From assembly GCA_905116865.2 (NCBI GenBank), contig CAJHNH020006645.1:343501-407500 (forward strand): 64,000 nt of DNA. Reading direction: 5' to 3'. This document shows positions 21,441 to 32,414 of this stretch, piece after piece. The stretch comes from Candidula unifasciata (taxonomy: Eukaryota > Mollusca > Gastropoda > Stylommatophora > Geomitridae). The translations under genes and the position numbers were made by a program. Within the stretch, counting starts at the first letter, position 1. Each line of letters begins with the position of its first letter. Below the pieces are notes generated by a model, which had not been told where the DNA came from, made no database searches, and worked only from the letters and a program-made list of their open reading frames with translations.

Positions 21441-22199
21441 CGGAGTTTAAATGTCTGGGAACAACATTCATCAAAGAAATTAACATACGATGCAGCAAAG
21501 GAAACCCTTTCTGCAGTCCAACATCGCATCACTCAAGAACACAGAGGGCACACAACTGTTATAATTAGTGACTCATTGTCTGTTCTCCAAGCACTATCAA
21601 GCAAAAAACAAGACAAACTAATTGCAGATCTAAGGACCAACATTGGCTTACTCTCCAAGGAAGCAGAACTGGTCTTGCAGTGGATACTAGCCCACTGTGG
21701 TATTCAAGAAAATGAGAGAGCAGATGAGTTGGCAAAAGCTGGGAGTAATCTTCCACAACCTCATCCACCACACAGCTACAAGGAAACCAAAACAGCGCTA
21801 AAGCAGTCTTTCAAGCGGGAGTGGAGAAGGCAGAATGAAGATTACAGACCAGAGAGTGACAGCATAAACAAACTCAACAGGAAAGAACAAACATCAATTT
21901 TTAGACTTCGGACTGGACACTGTGGTCTTCGAGCACACTTGTACAGGATAAGCATAAAAGAATCTGCTGCCTGTGATTGTGGAGCAGAAAGACAGACCCC
22001 TGAGCACATACTACAGTACTGCCCTTACCTCTCCCAGCAAAGACTGTGGATCTGGCCCAAGGGAGCCACATTGCAAGAGAAGCTATGGGGGACCGGTGGC
22101 GACCTTAAACGCACAATCCTATTTGTGACCCAGAAGGGACTCAATGTTTAGCATGACTGATGTCGAACGCAGAAGAAGAAGAAGAAGAAGAAGAAGAAG
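21441..22199 (+). pseudogene. RNase H / zinc-finger C-terminus of a non-LTR retrotransposon (type i)
   Basis: One open frame runs from the border with SINE-A to TAG at 22,149-22,151 (about 236 codons). The first part is an RNase H-like domain: VIISDSLSVLQAL holds a catalytic-type Asp, and WILAHCGIQENERADELAK is the C-terminal RNase H motif. Then come FRLRTGHCGLRAHL and a putative zinc-binding segment CDCGAERQTPEHILQYCP. This order is characteristic of the 3' end of I/Jockey-group LINE polyproteins (family knowledge). RT and endonuclease are absent, so it is a 5'-truncated copy. After a short 3' UTR it ends GTCGAACGCAGAAGAAGAAG (through 22,199), the same kind of tail as SINE-B. The frame is intact, so the insertion is fairly recent. 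Confidence 0.85.
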
Positions 22200-22229
22200 C
22201 AAAGGAAAGCCAGTTTGTTTTTTCTTACA

Positions 22230-22391
22230 ATTCAAGACAATCCCAATCACCAGAATGGATCAAGAACAAAATGGAAAGATAACATCAGAGAAACTCTACA
22301 ACAGCACGATGTTTCTGTGGTCGAGGCGGTCAGAAGAGCAAGAAACTTATGTCTCTCTCGACACCCGAAGTGGTGTAAGAAGAATTGGTAG
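22230..22391 (+). pseudogene. LINE 3' ORF end (type iv)
   Basis: The frame from 22,257 reads RTKWKDNIRETLQQHDVSVV, then EAVRRARNLCLSRHPKW, with a stop at 22,389-22,391. This is the common RWKDNIRxTL...RRARxRxxW tail of LINE polyproteins. It lies immediately downstream of the GAA tail of the preceding element, so one inserted next to the other. Confidence 0.6.
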
Positions 22392-22424
22392 GAAATCTGT
22401 TTATAGGATGACTGCGGAGACAGG

Positions 22425-22560
22425 CGCCTGGCGCCCAGTAAGCTATGTGGACAACGTCACGATGACTGTCTTTACTTCCCATGACATTACCCGGTTTAAG
22501 TTTACGTGGAAGTCAAAGTCAATTTTGAGGGGGGGGGGGGGGTGGGAGGGGGTGGGGGTG

Positions 22561-22591
<31 letters not shown>

Positions 22592-22600
22592 TCATGAAGC
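22425..22600 (-). repeat. SINE-C fragment and poly-G tract
   Basis: 22,425-22,500 matches the SINE-C middle (TGTCTTTACTTCCCATGACATT). 22,529-22,589 is an almost pure poly-G run of about 60 bases with a few Ts. Confidence 0.6.
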
Positions 22601-23073
22601 TTTAAAACGGACGTAACATGAAAAAGACAAATTCAGCAGACTATTTCTACCAACATTTTTATAAGCATATAAAACAGCAGGAATCAGAAACCAGCGATGC
22701 CCCTGGTAGTTCTGGACAATTAGTAACAAAATTATAAGTTGAGCAGTTAAACTGAAAAATCCAGATGATCTGAAAAAGGGTAGACACAAGAAGATAATTT
22801 ATATTTAAAAAACCACCCCATCTTCATATTCGACTGCAGATTACTGTCTGAACCATTGTGGGTTCCTCAGTACTGCTGTCTTAGTCTTAGTCGAAATTAT
22901 TTCTTGACTACAAACAGGTTACCACATACTTGCTCCGTTCCTGTGCCAGTGTAAATCAAATGAAATGTCCTTCACTGTCTCATTTGAAAAACTGATGAAA
23001 AAACAATTAGTCCCGGCACAATCCAGAAGTATATGCAAGCAGTGAATGCGTAGAACTAAAACGTTACAACGGG
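22601..23073. other. No recognised gene
   Basis: AT-moderate DNA with no repeat match or coding signal found. Confidence 0.45.
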
Positions 23074-23240
23074 TATAGAGCGAGTGGAAGACCTCGGAAA
23101 ACATGGAGTGATGGCATTAAGAACAGTCTTACAGAAATGGACATCAGTCTTAATAGTGCTCATCAACGAACATTACAGCTCCCCTCTACACTTCGACGAG
23201 GTACAAGGTGGAAGAGAAGAAGAAGAAGAAGTGAATGCAT
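23074..23240 (+). pseudogene. LINE 3' ORF end (type iv) with GAA tail
   Basis: The frame reads YRASGRPRKTWSDGIKNSL, then TEMDISLNSAHQRTLQLPS, then a basic run coded by AGA repeats (23,212-23,231). GRPRKTWxDGIK is a standard LINE C-terminal signature. The frame merges into the AGA/GAA tail without a clear stop, so the true ORF end is uncertain. Confidence 0.55.
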
Positions 23241-23284
23241 ATGGTAGTTGTACCGCTGTGGTACGCGGCTGAATAAGGTTTCGT

Positions 23285-23395
23285 GGATTTGCTCTTCTTC
23301 CTGTAATCACCGGTTGTAAACTCCGGCGGAAAGTTCGAATTGTTCGTCCATTGACTTTAGTCTTGCTTAAGAACTTGAACAGCGCGTGTAATATC
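23285..23395 (-). mobile_element. SINE-B 3' fragment
   Basis: Shares the CCGGTTGTAAACTCCGGCGG and GTTCGTCCA blocks with full-length copies, truncated at the 5' end. Confidence 0.55.
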
Positions 23396-23587
23396 CTGTT
23401 GATGCGATCACAGGACGAAATCGTCTACAGGAGAGCCAATGGGCGATCCGGTCGCCGAATGTACACAGTGATTAGATTTGCTAATTTATTTCATTCTCAT
23501 CCTTGAGTCTGAAATTATACGGACAGAAATCCCGGACAAGGGGAGGCGGGGGGGGGGGGAGAACCAGTTTGGGGTTGTTCTCTCCAG

Positions 23588-23784
23588 CAGTGTTTACCAA
23601 ACTTTTCTTGGTTGCGGCGCCTTTTTTCAATTTATATTTTTCAACGGCGTCCTAACCCAAGTAAAAGTTTTACTATTCGTGTCTTGGTTAAATTAATTCT
23701 GAAGCTTTTACAATATTTCGCGGCGCCCCTGTGAAGAGATCACGGCTTCCCGATGCGCCGCGGCGCACAGTTTGGGAATCACTG
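23588..23784. mobile_element. hAT-like MITE with 8-bp TSD
   Basis: The ends are imperfect terminal inverted repeats: left CAGTGTTTACCAAACT, right (reverse complement) CAGTGATTCCCAAACT, 14 of 16 identical. The element is bracketed by a perfect CTCTCCAG duplication (23,580-23,587 and 23,785-23,792). CAGTG...CAAACT ends plus an 8-bp duplication are characteristic of hAT superfamily elements. At 197 bp with no ORF it is non-autonomous. The inner ends are rich in GGCGCC/GCGCC. Confidence 0.9.
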
Positions 23785-23907
23785 CTCTCCAGGATTGCAG
23801 AATAAACATTTCAAGGATGAGAATCCTATAAGCACAAATCCTGGTCAGGCCTGTTCAACCGTAACGTTGTATTGGGACTCCCGACGGTTACTTCTGGTTT
23901 TTCATCT

Positions 23908-24166
23908 GGGAGCCGCGTTAGCGCAGTCGATAAGAGGTTCACTTTCAAATCAAGCTGCGACTCGCTGCAGCCACGGTCGGTGTTCGAAACCGGGCCGTTT
24001 CCGGGTTTCACCCAACCTCTAAGAAATGGGTACCAGAGTTGACACTCTGGGGTAAATTGAGAAACGTCGCTGTAGCTACAGAGTTACGTGCGAACGGCGA
24101 CACAGGCGTACAATTCTTATCAGCTGTCCGTACTGGTGGCGTATCGTATCGTATCGTATCGTAGAA
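23908..24166 (+). mobile_element. SINE-A with CGTAT-repeat 3' end
   Basis: Starts GGGAGCCGCGTTAGCGCAG, has box A TTAGCGCAGTCG and box-B-like GTGTTCGAAACC, then the SINE-A body (GGTACCAGAGTTGACACTC, CGTCGCTGTAGCTACAGAG). It ends after GTACTGGTGGCG in about five CGTAT repeats. The GCAGAGCACTTATGG tail of other copies is missing here, so this is a 3' variant. Confidence 0.85.
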
Positions 24167-24738
24167 AATCAAACAAAAAATTCCAAGCTTAGTCCTTTTT
24201 TAGCCGCCTGATGGCCTGCTTTTTCAAGGACGGTTCCTTTGCTATCTTATTTTATTTATCTTCCTTTGTGGTGAGCAATTACACCTGAGTTTGTTCATTT
24301 GTTGCCTAAGTTCTGGTTTTGATGAGTCCTGATTCCTGCTTTAGTTGGCTATCCGCTAGCTGTTGCACTGTTTATCTGTGTTAGTACCAAGTCAGTCCTC
24401 AGCCACACCACCGCGAAACAAACAGTCCCGTACACTGAGCGACCTAAAACAAGGCCCCCACAGGACGACTGTCACAATCTTGTTGTTGTGCGAAGCCATT
24501 TTTTTTTTAAAAATATGTAGATGAGGTAACAAAGATTTGCAAAAAAAAATTAGAACGCCCGAAGGTGCCACGATATTTTATAGTTAGGTCGGAAGATGGA
24601 GAGAGACAGATAGCTTGCTAGGTTGAGAAAGAGGTTTCTGGTGTGTTGAGCTGTGCACAATGCCTGCTCTTCAGCGTTTTGTTCCTGGGTTGGTCTGGAA
24701 ATAGACTGACTGACATTTTAATCATATGTGGGGAGGGC
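24167..24738. other. No recognised gene
   Basis: No repeat match or coding signal found. Confidence 0.45.
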
Positions 24739-24812
24739 CGTACTGGTGGCAGAGCACTTATGGTTTTTAACCGTGTACAACGACGCTGATTTACATCTTC
24801 CGACTTTACATT
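24739..24812 (+). repeat. SINE-A 3' fragment
   Basis: CCGTACTGGTGGCAGAGCAC and CCGTGTACAACGACGCTG match the 3' end of the 55,645 copy; the head is missing. Confidence 0.65.
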
Positions 24813-24822
24813 TTACCACTTC

Positions 24823-25043
24823 TGGACTGCATTCCTGTTCCAGAACCTGAGTGTTGCGTGTGCATCCGTTTTACAGATCTGAATCATTTGTGTGCTGGCT
24901 GCTGGTTCCTTGCCTCTAAGGCAGATGCACTCTGACTTCGAAAAAAACACCCAATTAGTCGACTCTTACGACATGCTTATGGGTAGGCAGTGGGTCATTT
25001 ATTGTATTTTCCTATAATAGGGCCCCGGAACCAACACAATGAA
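24823..25043 (-). mobile_element. SINE-B, truncated at its 3' end
   Basis: Matches SINE-B from the GTGTT/GGTTCCGGGGCCC head (right) to CAGGAATGCAGTCCAGAAG (left). The last ~70 bp and the GAA tail are missing. Confidence 0.75.
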
Positions 25044-25767
25044 GTCCTGAGTGGGGTATCAGGGAACAATTACCCATCTACCCACCTCGACAGCTTACGT
25101 CAAACATCGACAAGAGGCAGTCTTAATTTTGTGGACACGTTAATAAAATTAAGAAAAGGAAAGAAGCGACTTGAACATGTCACAAAAAGACAAATAATGG
25201 AAAGAAAGAAAGAGGAAAACAACGAGAGAAGATTTCTTTTAGTCACAGAACTTTTGCACGCTAGTGGAAACTTCAAGATAAGGATTGCTTACACCAGACG
25301 ACAGGGCACGTATTAATGATGTTACTATTAAATATACTACACAATTTTAGCTATTTATATTGTAAATAAATTGCAGACTGCCATAAAAAAAAAAAAAACC
25401 TACGTAATTTATTCCATAAGTATTGACTAATAAGAAAAACAATTTCCACATAGCTGTTCTACATGAAAGCTTACTGTAAATATATTCAAATGAAATTTTA
25501 GGAATGGTAACAAATGTCTCATTTTCCGTACTCTTGTCATATTTCCGGAGCCGTGTGGTCTATCAAAACAAGATACTAATGCAGATCATAAACCGACTAA
25601 CCTTTTCTGAAGACGGAAATGAGATCTAAATTTGAGAGAAGGCTGGTCTGGCTATTCGGACGTAATCGCGTCGCACGAGAAGCTATTTAGACGTACGCCA
25701 GAAACACAAAGGACGTATAGAGCTCTAAGACTTTATTGTAATAAAGAAGGGGTTTGGATTCTCGAAT
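25044..25767. other. No recognised gene
   Basis: An open frame at 24,990-25,316 runs from SINE-B into lysine-rich sequence with no recognisable domain. The rest shows no repeat match. Confidence 0.45.
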
Positions 25768-25990
25768 CCTCATCATCATTATCATCATTACCATCTACTA
25801 CCCACTATGATCATCATCATCATCATCATCATCATCAACTACCACTATTACCACCAATACACTCCCCACCACATCATCATCTCTACCATCGCCAGCTATC
25901 ACTATCATAATTACTACAGCAACCACCACCACCATTATCACCAGCTCCAACATCAAAACCACCTCTACTGTGATCTTCATGATAGTCACC
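25768..25990 (+). repeat. (ATC/ACC)n imperfect microsatellite
   Basis: CAT/CAC triplets with interruptions. It generates His-rich sense and Asp-rich antisense frames that are not genes. Confidence 0.85.
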
Positions 25991-26171
25991 ACCAGGAAGA
26001 GAAGCATAATACGAAGGAGGAGATAAATAATAGTAGGAAGAAAAAGAGAAAGCATACAAAATAAAGACGGAAGAAAAAGCCTCCCCTTCTTCTCACTTCC
26101 TCAAACCCCGCAAAGAAACAGCAAGACATAGGAGGATGAAGAGGAAGGTGATAGAAAATGACATTTAGAAA

Positions 26172-26420
26172 ACAGAAGAAGAAGAAGAAGAAGAAGAAGA
26201 AGAAGAAGAAGAAGAAGAAGAAGAAGAAGAAGAAGAAGAAGAAGAAGAAGAAGAAGAAAAAGAAGAAGAAGAAGGGGGAGCAGGAGGAGGAGGAGGAGGA
26301 AAAAAGATTAAGAAAAAGAAGATCAAGAAGAAGAAGAAGAAAAAGAAGAAGAAGAAAAAGATAAAGAAAGAAGAAGAAGAAGAAGGAGGAGGAGAAGAAG
26401 AAAAAGGAGGAGAAGAGAGA
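26172..26420 (+). repeat. (GAA)n microsatellite, about 250 bp
   Basis: A core of about 35 uninterrupted GAA/AAG triplets (26,175-26,258), then interrupted purine-only sequence. Purely purine on one strand, so capable of triplex formation. It may have grown from a SINE-B or LINE GAA tail (inference). Confidence 0.9.
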
Positions 26421-27324
26421 TAAGTAGACGAAAAAAGAAAAACAGAATGAAAAAGAACAAGAATAATGATGATAATAGGGATAGGAGGATCGAAAAGAAG
26501 AAGAATTAAAATAATAATAACATTAGTTATAATAATAATCATAACAGGAGTGTAAGTAAGAAAATAAAAGTAGAAGCAATATCAGCAGAAAGTCAGCTGA
26601 TATTCTGCTTTCTTCCAGTCTGTGACCACTGAGATACCAGTTAGTTATCGACGCCTGTCTGTAGACTCACAACCCAGTCTCCGATGTAAGTGGACAAGAG
26701 TCTAGAGTTTCTCTCTGGGTAGTTGCTCTGTTTGTCCTGGCTCCACTTGTCTAGAATTACAACTTTGACATTTGAGTTAATGATACTTATGTTTGCATTC
26801 ATTTCTCCCGTAAAAAACAGCGTTGAAAAGGTGGAGAGCAAGGAATAAACTGCATGCTTTGCTGCAAGGCCGGATTAAGAATACCCGCGACTGTCATTCG
26901 TCATCACCGACCATGTCGATAAGCGTGGGCGGTCATTGATCGCCATCTAGTACATTCACTAGAAGGGCAGATCATCTCAGTGTTCTTCTCGCACTTACGC
27001 CGTATGATCATGAAAAGATATAAAACCCAACAAAAAGTAGACCTGCGAGCTTTATCATATCACAAACACACACGGCAAGTGAACGTTGCGGCTAGGGAGC
27101 CTTCAACAGGACATGACGTGAATCTACAATATCAACAAAGATACAAGATGACTGATGGAGAATCAACATCACACAAGCCGTCTTTACTTCATATGATATT
27201 TCATTGTAACCATTAAACTGGGTCTACCCAAAAGTCCAGATCGTCATCATCTTCTTCACTTCCTGTTTTACAGCTTCAGGTGTCGAGGGAGATATGAAGT
27301 ACTATTTCTTGCTTTACTGGCAGC
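26421..27324. other. No recognised gene
   Basis: AAT-rich at 26,460-26,550; otherwise unremarkable. The + frame at 26,980-27,216 has no recognisable domain. Confidence 0.45.
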
Positions 27325-27329
27325 CTCGA

Positions 27330-27560
27330 CATACTACATACGTTTAGGAGGCAGTAAGCCTATTTTTTATTTCCCTCCCCAAAAGACACATCGTGCTGTC
27401 GTAGAGTTTCTCTGATGCTATCATTCCATATTGTTCTTGTCTACCTCGTGCTCGACGTCCTTCTCCTCTGTTCATGTATACCTTATATGGCAAGACGTCA
27501 CACGGCATTATCTCTAAGTGTGTTACCCATTTGATTTGCTGTCTTTGCATGTAATTTTAA
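27330..27560 (-). pseudogene. LINE 3' end (type iv)
   Basis: The - frame reads QRQQIKWVTHLEIMP, then VYMNRGEGRRARGRQEQY, then, after a frame break, the ending found at 22,257-22,391. The RxARGRQ block and the upstream KW-x-HLxxMP are typical LINE C-terminal features. No RT core. Confidence 0.6.
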
Positions 27561-27839
27561 ATTAGTTCTGTACCGACTTGTTCTCTTATGACCTATGACC
27601 TCGTGCCTGATTTGATAACTTCTGGTCACGCCTGGGGCCCTTCTCAGATCATTCATATAAGTTAGCATTAGTGTCGAATCGAACTCAATACCTTCTGGTC
27701 GACAGACAAGAGTCTAGTTTATAGACCATATTTCACATAGTTGTCCTGAAATATTGCATCCAAGAAATTTTAAACTGTAGTCTGTTTTGATGCTTCACTG
27801 TGGCTAGAATGTGTAACAATTTTCGACCTTATGCCCACA

Positions 27840-27985
27840 AATTTTTCGTGTGGGTTTCTAGGGGTCCTATTGGGGAGTGTGGGGTGTGGAAAGGGGAGGG
27901 GTGGGAAATGAGCTGAGGGTGGGGAGGGAAATAAAAAACAGACTTACTGCCTCCTAAACGTATGTAGTGAAAAGCATGATTCCGT
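27840..27985 (+). repeat. SINE-B 5' fragment; small inverted pair with 27,325-27,375
   Basis: CGTGTGGGTTTCTAGGGGTCC is a SINE-B head. GGAGGGAAATAAAAAACAG followed by ACTTACTGCCTCCTAAACGT (27,925-27,965) is repeated in reverse complement at about 27,335-27,372. Confidence 0.55.
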
Positions 27986-28039
27986 TGCAGTTACAATATG
28001 TTGGACTGGGTAAAAGTAACGTTAGTCTCCCCACGCCCG

Positions 28040-28245
28040 GCTAATATACATACTAGCTCCCTTCTGATTAGTAGTTCCTGAACCTGTAATCTTGGCACAA
28101 GGTTGGGGGGTGTTCCGCAATGCCGTTGATATCGCGTTTTGTATCATTCAGCACGTCAGCGCTTTTAACACTCCGAAAACATGGAGAAACTAGCCCTAAC
28201 ACAACCCACCTAGAGAGCGCTGCAACCTATATCACAGACATTCTC
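28040..28245 (-). repeat. Repeat F fragment (weak)
   Basis: GCTTTTAACACTCCGAAAACATGGAG, CTAGCCCTAACACAACCCACC and GCTGCAACCTA follow the same order as in the repeat F copy at 45,345-45,545. Ends unclear. Confidence 0.4.
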
Positions 28246-29450
28246 TTTCTCGTAATGAAAACGTAAATGCAAGACATCACAGAAAGCAAACGACAGCACA
28301 CCCGTAACCTTCAGGATAGTCGACTAGCTAAACAAACTTGTGAATGAAAAGTGACCTACTCTGTCTGGGGAGATTTGCGTAAACCTAACCGTCGGGCTGT
28401 ACTGCTCTCGTCATCGGAAAGCCACCGTTACTAACTCCACTTCCATTCTCATTCTGGAAGTAGTTAAGTTGTATACGATCATCTCTGTTTTCAAACAGTG
28501 ACCATTCACTTTAGCAATAAAAAACTCTGCCACCTTTCTTCCTTTTCACTACAGACTCAGCTGTTTATATAATGATGTGAATTTTTAATTGATCAGCTCT
28601 TGCACGTCTGAAGAGAAGGAAGAGGAGGGTGAGAAGAAAAAGATTAAGAAGAAGACCCTGGGTGCGACCCTGAGAGCGTAGTATCTATCATCCCATTTCA
28701 CCAGCTGGGTCGTTGTATATTGATGCTTAACACGAAAAATTTAATATAGTACTAAAAAAAAAATCCCCATTTAATAAAATGTAAATTTATTGTGAATTAA
28801 TGAATTTATGAAATACGTAAAGACATACTATTGTATACGAAATCCCCACCGGTTACACGTTGAAATGCAATATGCTGTCGTAGTTTCGTCTTTTCGCAAT
28901 TTATGGTTTTCTAATTATTGTCTGGGGGGGGGGGGGGGGCCCATGGCGTCAATTAGCCAGATGAAACTATCAAAATAAGTGGTGAAATAAATAGTATTTT
29001 TTAATAATGCGTAATTTCAGAATTTACTACAGCGAGAAAGAAAATATCATCGTCCACTTACTTCCTAGAGAGACCACAGAAATCATATCACATAAAATCA
29101 CAAACTACGACCCGCGAGCCAACTCAATACAGCAATAGAAAGAAAAAAAAAACCCCATTATAAAATGCAATAAGTTGGAATAAGGTAAAAATATAAGGTC
29201 ATTATTATGTAATAGTTAGGTAGCATTATTGATAATTAAGGAAATACAACGAAAGAAACTATGGCACACATCGGAAAAGCATCAGCAGCTTTTAAATCCT
29301 GCACAAAACAATTTAATTTAATTTGTATAGTTTTAAAACAAAGTTATGCACTTTCAATTGTAATGTTATTTCAATTTTAACATATGCCAGTAAAAGTCCG
29401 GAGAACACATGGAAGGAAGTTCCATGAAAACAAATGAGTGGCAACAAGAA
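28246..29450. other. No recognised gene
   Basis: AT-rich DNA with a poly-G run at 28,924-28,939. No repeat family or coding signal recognised. Confidence 0.45.
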
Positions 29451-29718
29451 AGTAAAGACCCCTTTTCACGCCCTTAGGCGCATCGGGCACATGGGAAGAA
29501 CACTAATATTATTACAGACCAGTCGGTAATGTGGTCAGCATTACGCCAACCGTCTTTACTTCCCCCAGGACATTTATCATGGTACCCATTTTAGCCTAGG
29601 TCGACCTGCGACGCCCCACATCACGATAAGAATCCACGCAGCCAGCAGTGGGTTTCGATCGCGGTACGCTGGAATTACGAGTCGGACTCGCAACGCCTGA
29701 GCCTTAGACGCCGCACAC
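29451..29718 (-). mobile_element. SINE-C2, full length
   Basis: The left (3') end has the GTAAAGACCCCTTTTCACGCCC and GCGCATCGGGCAC blocks and the middle has GTCTTTACTTCCCCCAGGACA. The right end is the tRNA-like head (- strand GGCGTCTAAGGCTCAGGCG, box-B-like CGATCGAAACCC). Confidence 0.75.
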
Positions 29719-30005
29719 TGAGAACAATACTAAACATAAAATGGGTGGAATGGAAGAAGGGTGAAGAAATAAAAATAGAAATAGACGGGCAAAAACTGAT
29801 AACAACAGTGAGAAAACTAAAACAGATGGCGCCTATTAGACACATCCTGAGAATAAACAATAACGGAATCTTCAAACAGGCATAAAAATAGGAAATAAAG
29901 GAGCTGAGGAGGCCAGGACGTGCAAAAGAAACCGTAAACTAAACGTTGAATAGAGAGGCCAAATGTGCTAAATTGGATTCCATCTATGTTGTACAGGATA
30001 AAACG
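29719..30005 (+). pseudogene. LINE 3' end, uninterrupted copy
   Basis: Aligns with 16,865-17,410 but lacks the SINE-G insertion, so it shows the empty site (CACATCCTGAGAATAAAC at 29,840-29,857). Translation is broken; a RHIL, then KQA-K-E tail is visible. Confidence 0.6.
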
Positions 30006-30594
30006 TAATTAAGGAACATAATGCCAGCCTTATGTGACATATTGTGGCACAACAGGCCAATTAACAAATTAGGGAAAATATAATGTGCCGTTGTTACGGC
30101 ATGCAATCGTTGAAACAACTGAGCCTAATGAAAACGTTAAAAGCTACGTTCTTTTATAACACATAAATATGTCTAAAATTAACAAAAATAATTTTTATCA
30201 GTCAAAACGATTAAAAACACCCCTTTGGTAAAGACAAGGGAAGCGTATATTTTCAGAAAGTGGAAGATCTATATGTAGGACACCACTTTTTTATGACATA
30301 CAATTGTCCTGATGACGTCACAAGTAATAAGGCTATTAGGAAAATAGCTTTCAATTATGTTTCTAGCACACCTTTGAAAATGTCTAGAAACTAACGATTT
30401 ATAAAAGTACCAAAATGGGAACCTCGGTAAGCTTCAATATATAGGTGAAAGGAGGGGGGGGGGGGGGGGGAGGAGGGGGGGGGAGAGAAGGGTGTTAGGA
30501 ATTTGCCTTTGATTAACTATCAATTCCAGGCAGACGATACTTTAGTTAAACTGCTACGGAACCAATGAGGGCCCTTGAAATATTATACTATTAC
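30006..30594. other. No recognised gene; poly-G at 30,451-30,485
   Basis: A/T-rich sequence followed by a G-rich tract. Nothing coding recognised. Confidence 0.45.
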
Positions 30595-31055
30595 ACGTCA
30601 CCTCTAATTTGGTCTTTGAAATGTACGCTATCCCCCTATGTGGTCCTTGAAATATACGTTATCTCCGAAGTGGTAATTAAAATATAAGTTATCTCTGATG
30701 TGGTTCTTGAGATATACGTTATCTTCAATGTAGTCATTTAAGACAGTACGTTATTTCTGATATATGGTCCTTAAAACACACGCTACCTCCTATTCGTCCT
30801 TTCACTATACGTTATCTCATCTCCGATGTCGTCCTTAAAATATAAGTTATCTCCTATGTTGTCCTTACAATATACGTTATCTCAGTGCCGATGTGGTCCT
30901 TAAAATATAAGTTATCTCCTATGTTATCCTTACAATTTACGTTATCTCCGTGTGGTCCTTGAAATATACATATCTCCGATGTCATCTTTCAAATATACGT
31001 TATCTCCAATGTCATCTTTCAAATATACGTTATCTTCGATGTGGTCCTTGAAATT
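30595..31055 (+). repeat. Degenerate minisatellite, about 30-34 bp unit
   Basis: About a dozen diverged copies of GATGTGGTCCTTGAAATATA followed by CGTTATCTCC, with some units fused or partly deleted. High divergence implies an old array. Confidence 0.8.
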
Positions 31056-31165
31056 TCCCCGTGTGAGTTCTGCGACATGGTTTTTATAGAAGGAAGAAAA
31101 GAAAGAATAGACCTACTCTTCCCTAACAAGCATGTCGTAAAAGGTCATCAATGATCGTTTTGCTG
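31056..31165 (+). repeat. SINE-B 5' fragment
   Basis: CCCCGTGTGAGTTCTGCG, AATAGACCTACTCTTCCC and GCATGTCGTAAAAGGTC match the first third of SINE-B. It abuts the end of the minisatellite. Confidence 0.55.
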
Positions 31166-31384
31166 AAATCGAATGCGCTGGGCTAAAACGACACATATAT
31201 CACAGTCTAGCTGTTTTCAACATCATATCTTATCTACGGCCCTTCTGAGGGGGACTGCATGAGAAGCCGTCCTAGACTTGCATTGCTTTATTGCAATCGC
31301 CGGGTAACCATTTAGTAACTTGACATAAACTTTGTATGACAATCCAGTTTTCTGTCCTGTCGCCTTTACTTCCTTTACTTCTCT

Positions 31385-31455
31385 GTGTCACTAGTAGTCT
31401 AGGGATAGGATTCCCTACTCTCACTAAGGTGGTCAGGGTTCGATTTCCTGCTTAC
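31385..31455 (+). repeat. tRNA-Glu-like pseudogene or SINE head
   Basis: AGTCTAGGGATAGGATTCCC, ACTCTCACTAAGG and GGGTTCGATTTCC align with the D-arm, CTC anticodon arm and T-arm of eukaryotic tRNA-Glu. The acceptor stem does not pair convincingly, so it is not a functional tRNA. No SINE body was identified. Confidence 0.45.
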
Positions 31456-31632
31456 GCCAAATCCCCCGGACCACCTCTGTTTATATGTGTTTCAGTACAA
31501 GCGCGCGTATGCATATCTGTGTGTACACATGTATCTATACATGAATACTCGAATGTATACATTTACCTTATGCTTATATTATTTATTATGTTATGTGAAT
31601 ATAAGCTTTGTTGACAATAACACAGTCGGTGT

Positions 31633-32222
31633 ATGAAGGATGTGTGTTTGATGGATGTGTGTTTGAAGGATGTGTGTTTGATGGATGGGTTTTTGATGGA
31701 TGGGTGTAAGATGGATGGGTGTTTGATGGATGAGTGTTTGATTGACGGGTGTTTGATGGATGTGTGTTTGATTGATGGGTGTTTGATGGATTGGTGTTTG
31801 ATGGAAGGGTGTTTGATGGATGGGTGTTTGATGGATGGGTGTTTGATGAATGTGTGTTTGATGGATGTGTGTTTGATGGACGGGTGTTTGATGGACGGGT
31901 GTTTGATGAATGGGTGTTTGATGGATGGGTGTTTGATGGATGGGTGTTTGATGGATGGGTGTTTGATGGTCGGGTGTTTGATTGACAGGTGTTTGATGGA
32001 TAGGTGTTTGATTGACGGGTGTTTGATGGATGGGTGTTTGATGGTCGGGTGTTTGATTGATGGGTGTTTGATTGACGGGTGTTTGATGGATAGGTGTTTG
32101 ATGGATGGGTGTTTGATGGATGGGTGTTTGATGTATGGGTGTTTGATGGATGGGTGTTTGATGGATGGGTGTTTGATGGATTGGTGTTTGATTGATGGGT
32201 GTTTGATGGATGCGTGTTGCAA
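31633..32222 (+). repeat. 15-bp minisatellite, about 39 copies
   Basis: Head-to-tail GGGTGTTTGATGGAT units with small variants (GATTGAC, GATGAAT). Because 15 is a multiple of 3, every frame free of stops stays open. This explains a 212-aa + frame and two - frames of more than 200 aa, each with a 5-residue repeat (for example MDGCL on +, IHQTP or HPSIK on -). No evidence these are translated. Confidence 0.95.
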
Positions 32223-32414
32223 AGGGCTGAACGTAAGAAGGTTCAGCGTTCCCCGTGTCTTTGAAAAATAAAGATCCCTTTATCTGATGTTTTTCTTTGA
32301 TCCACGAGTGCCGGATCACACCGTGTTTCTAAGACTAACTTTTTAGTTCATTCGAACAACAATACATTGTGGTTGTTCTTCTGATGTTTATCCGCCATGG
32401 AAAGATAGTAAAGG

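Noticed and set aside
26158..26542. Lys-rich and Ser-rich ORFs
   Set aside because: Products of the (GAA)n tract.
31385..31455. Functional tRNA-Glu gene
   Set aside because: D-, anticodon- and T-arm similarity is there, but the acceptor stem does not pair convincingly.
31563..32319. Long repeat proteins on both strands
   Set aside because: 15-bp minisatellite is divisible by three, so open frames are automatic.
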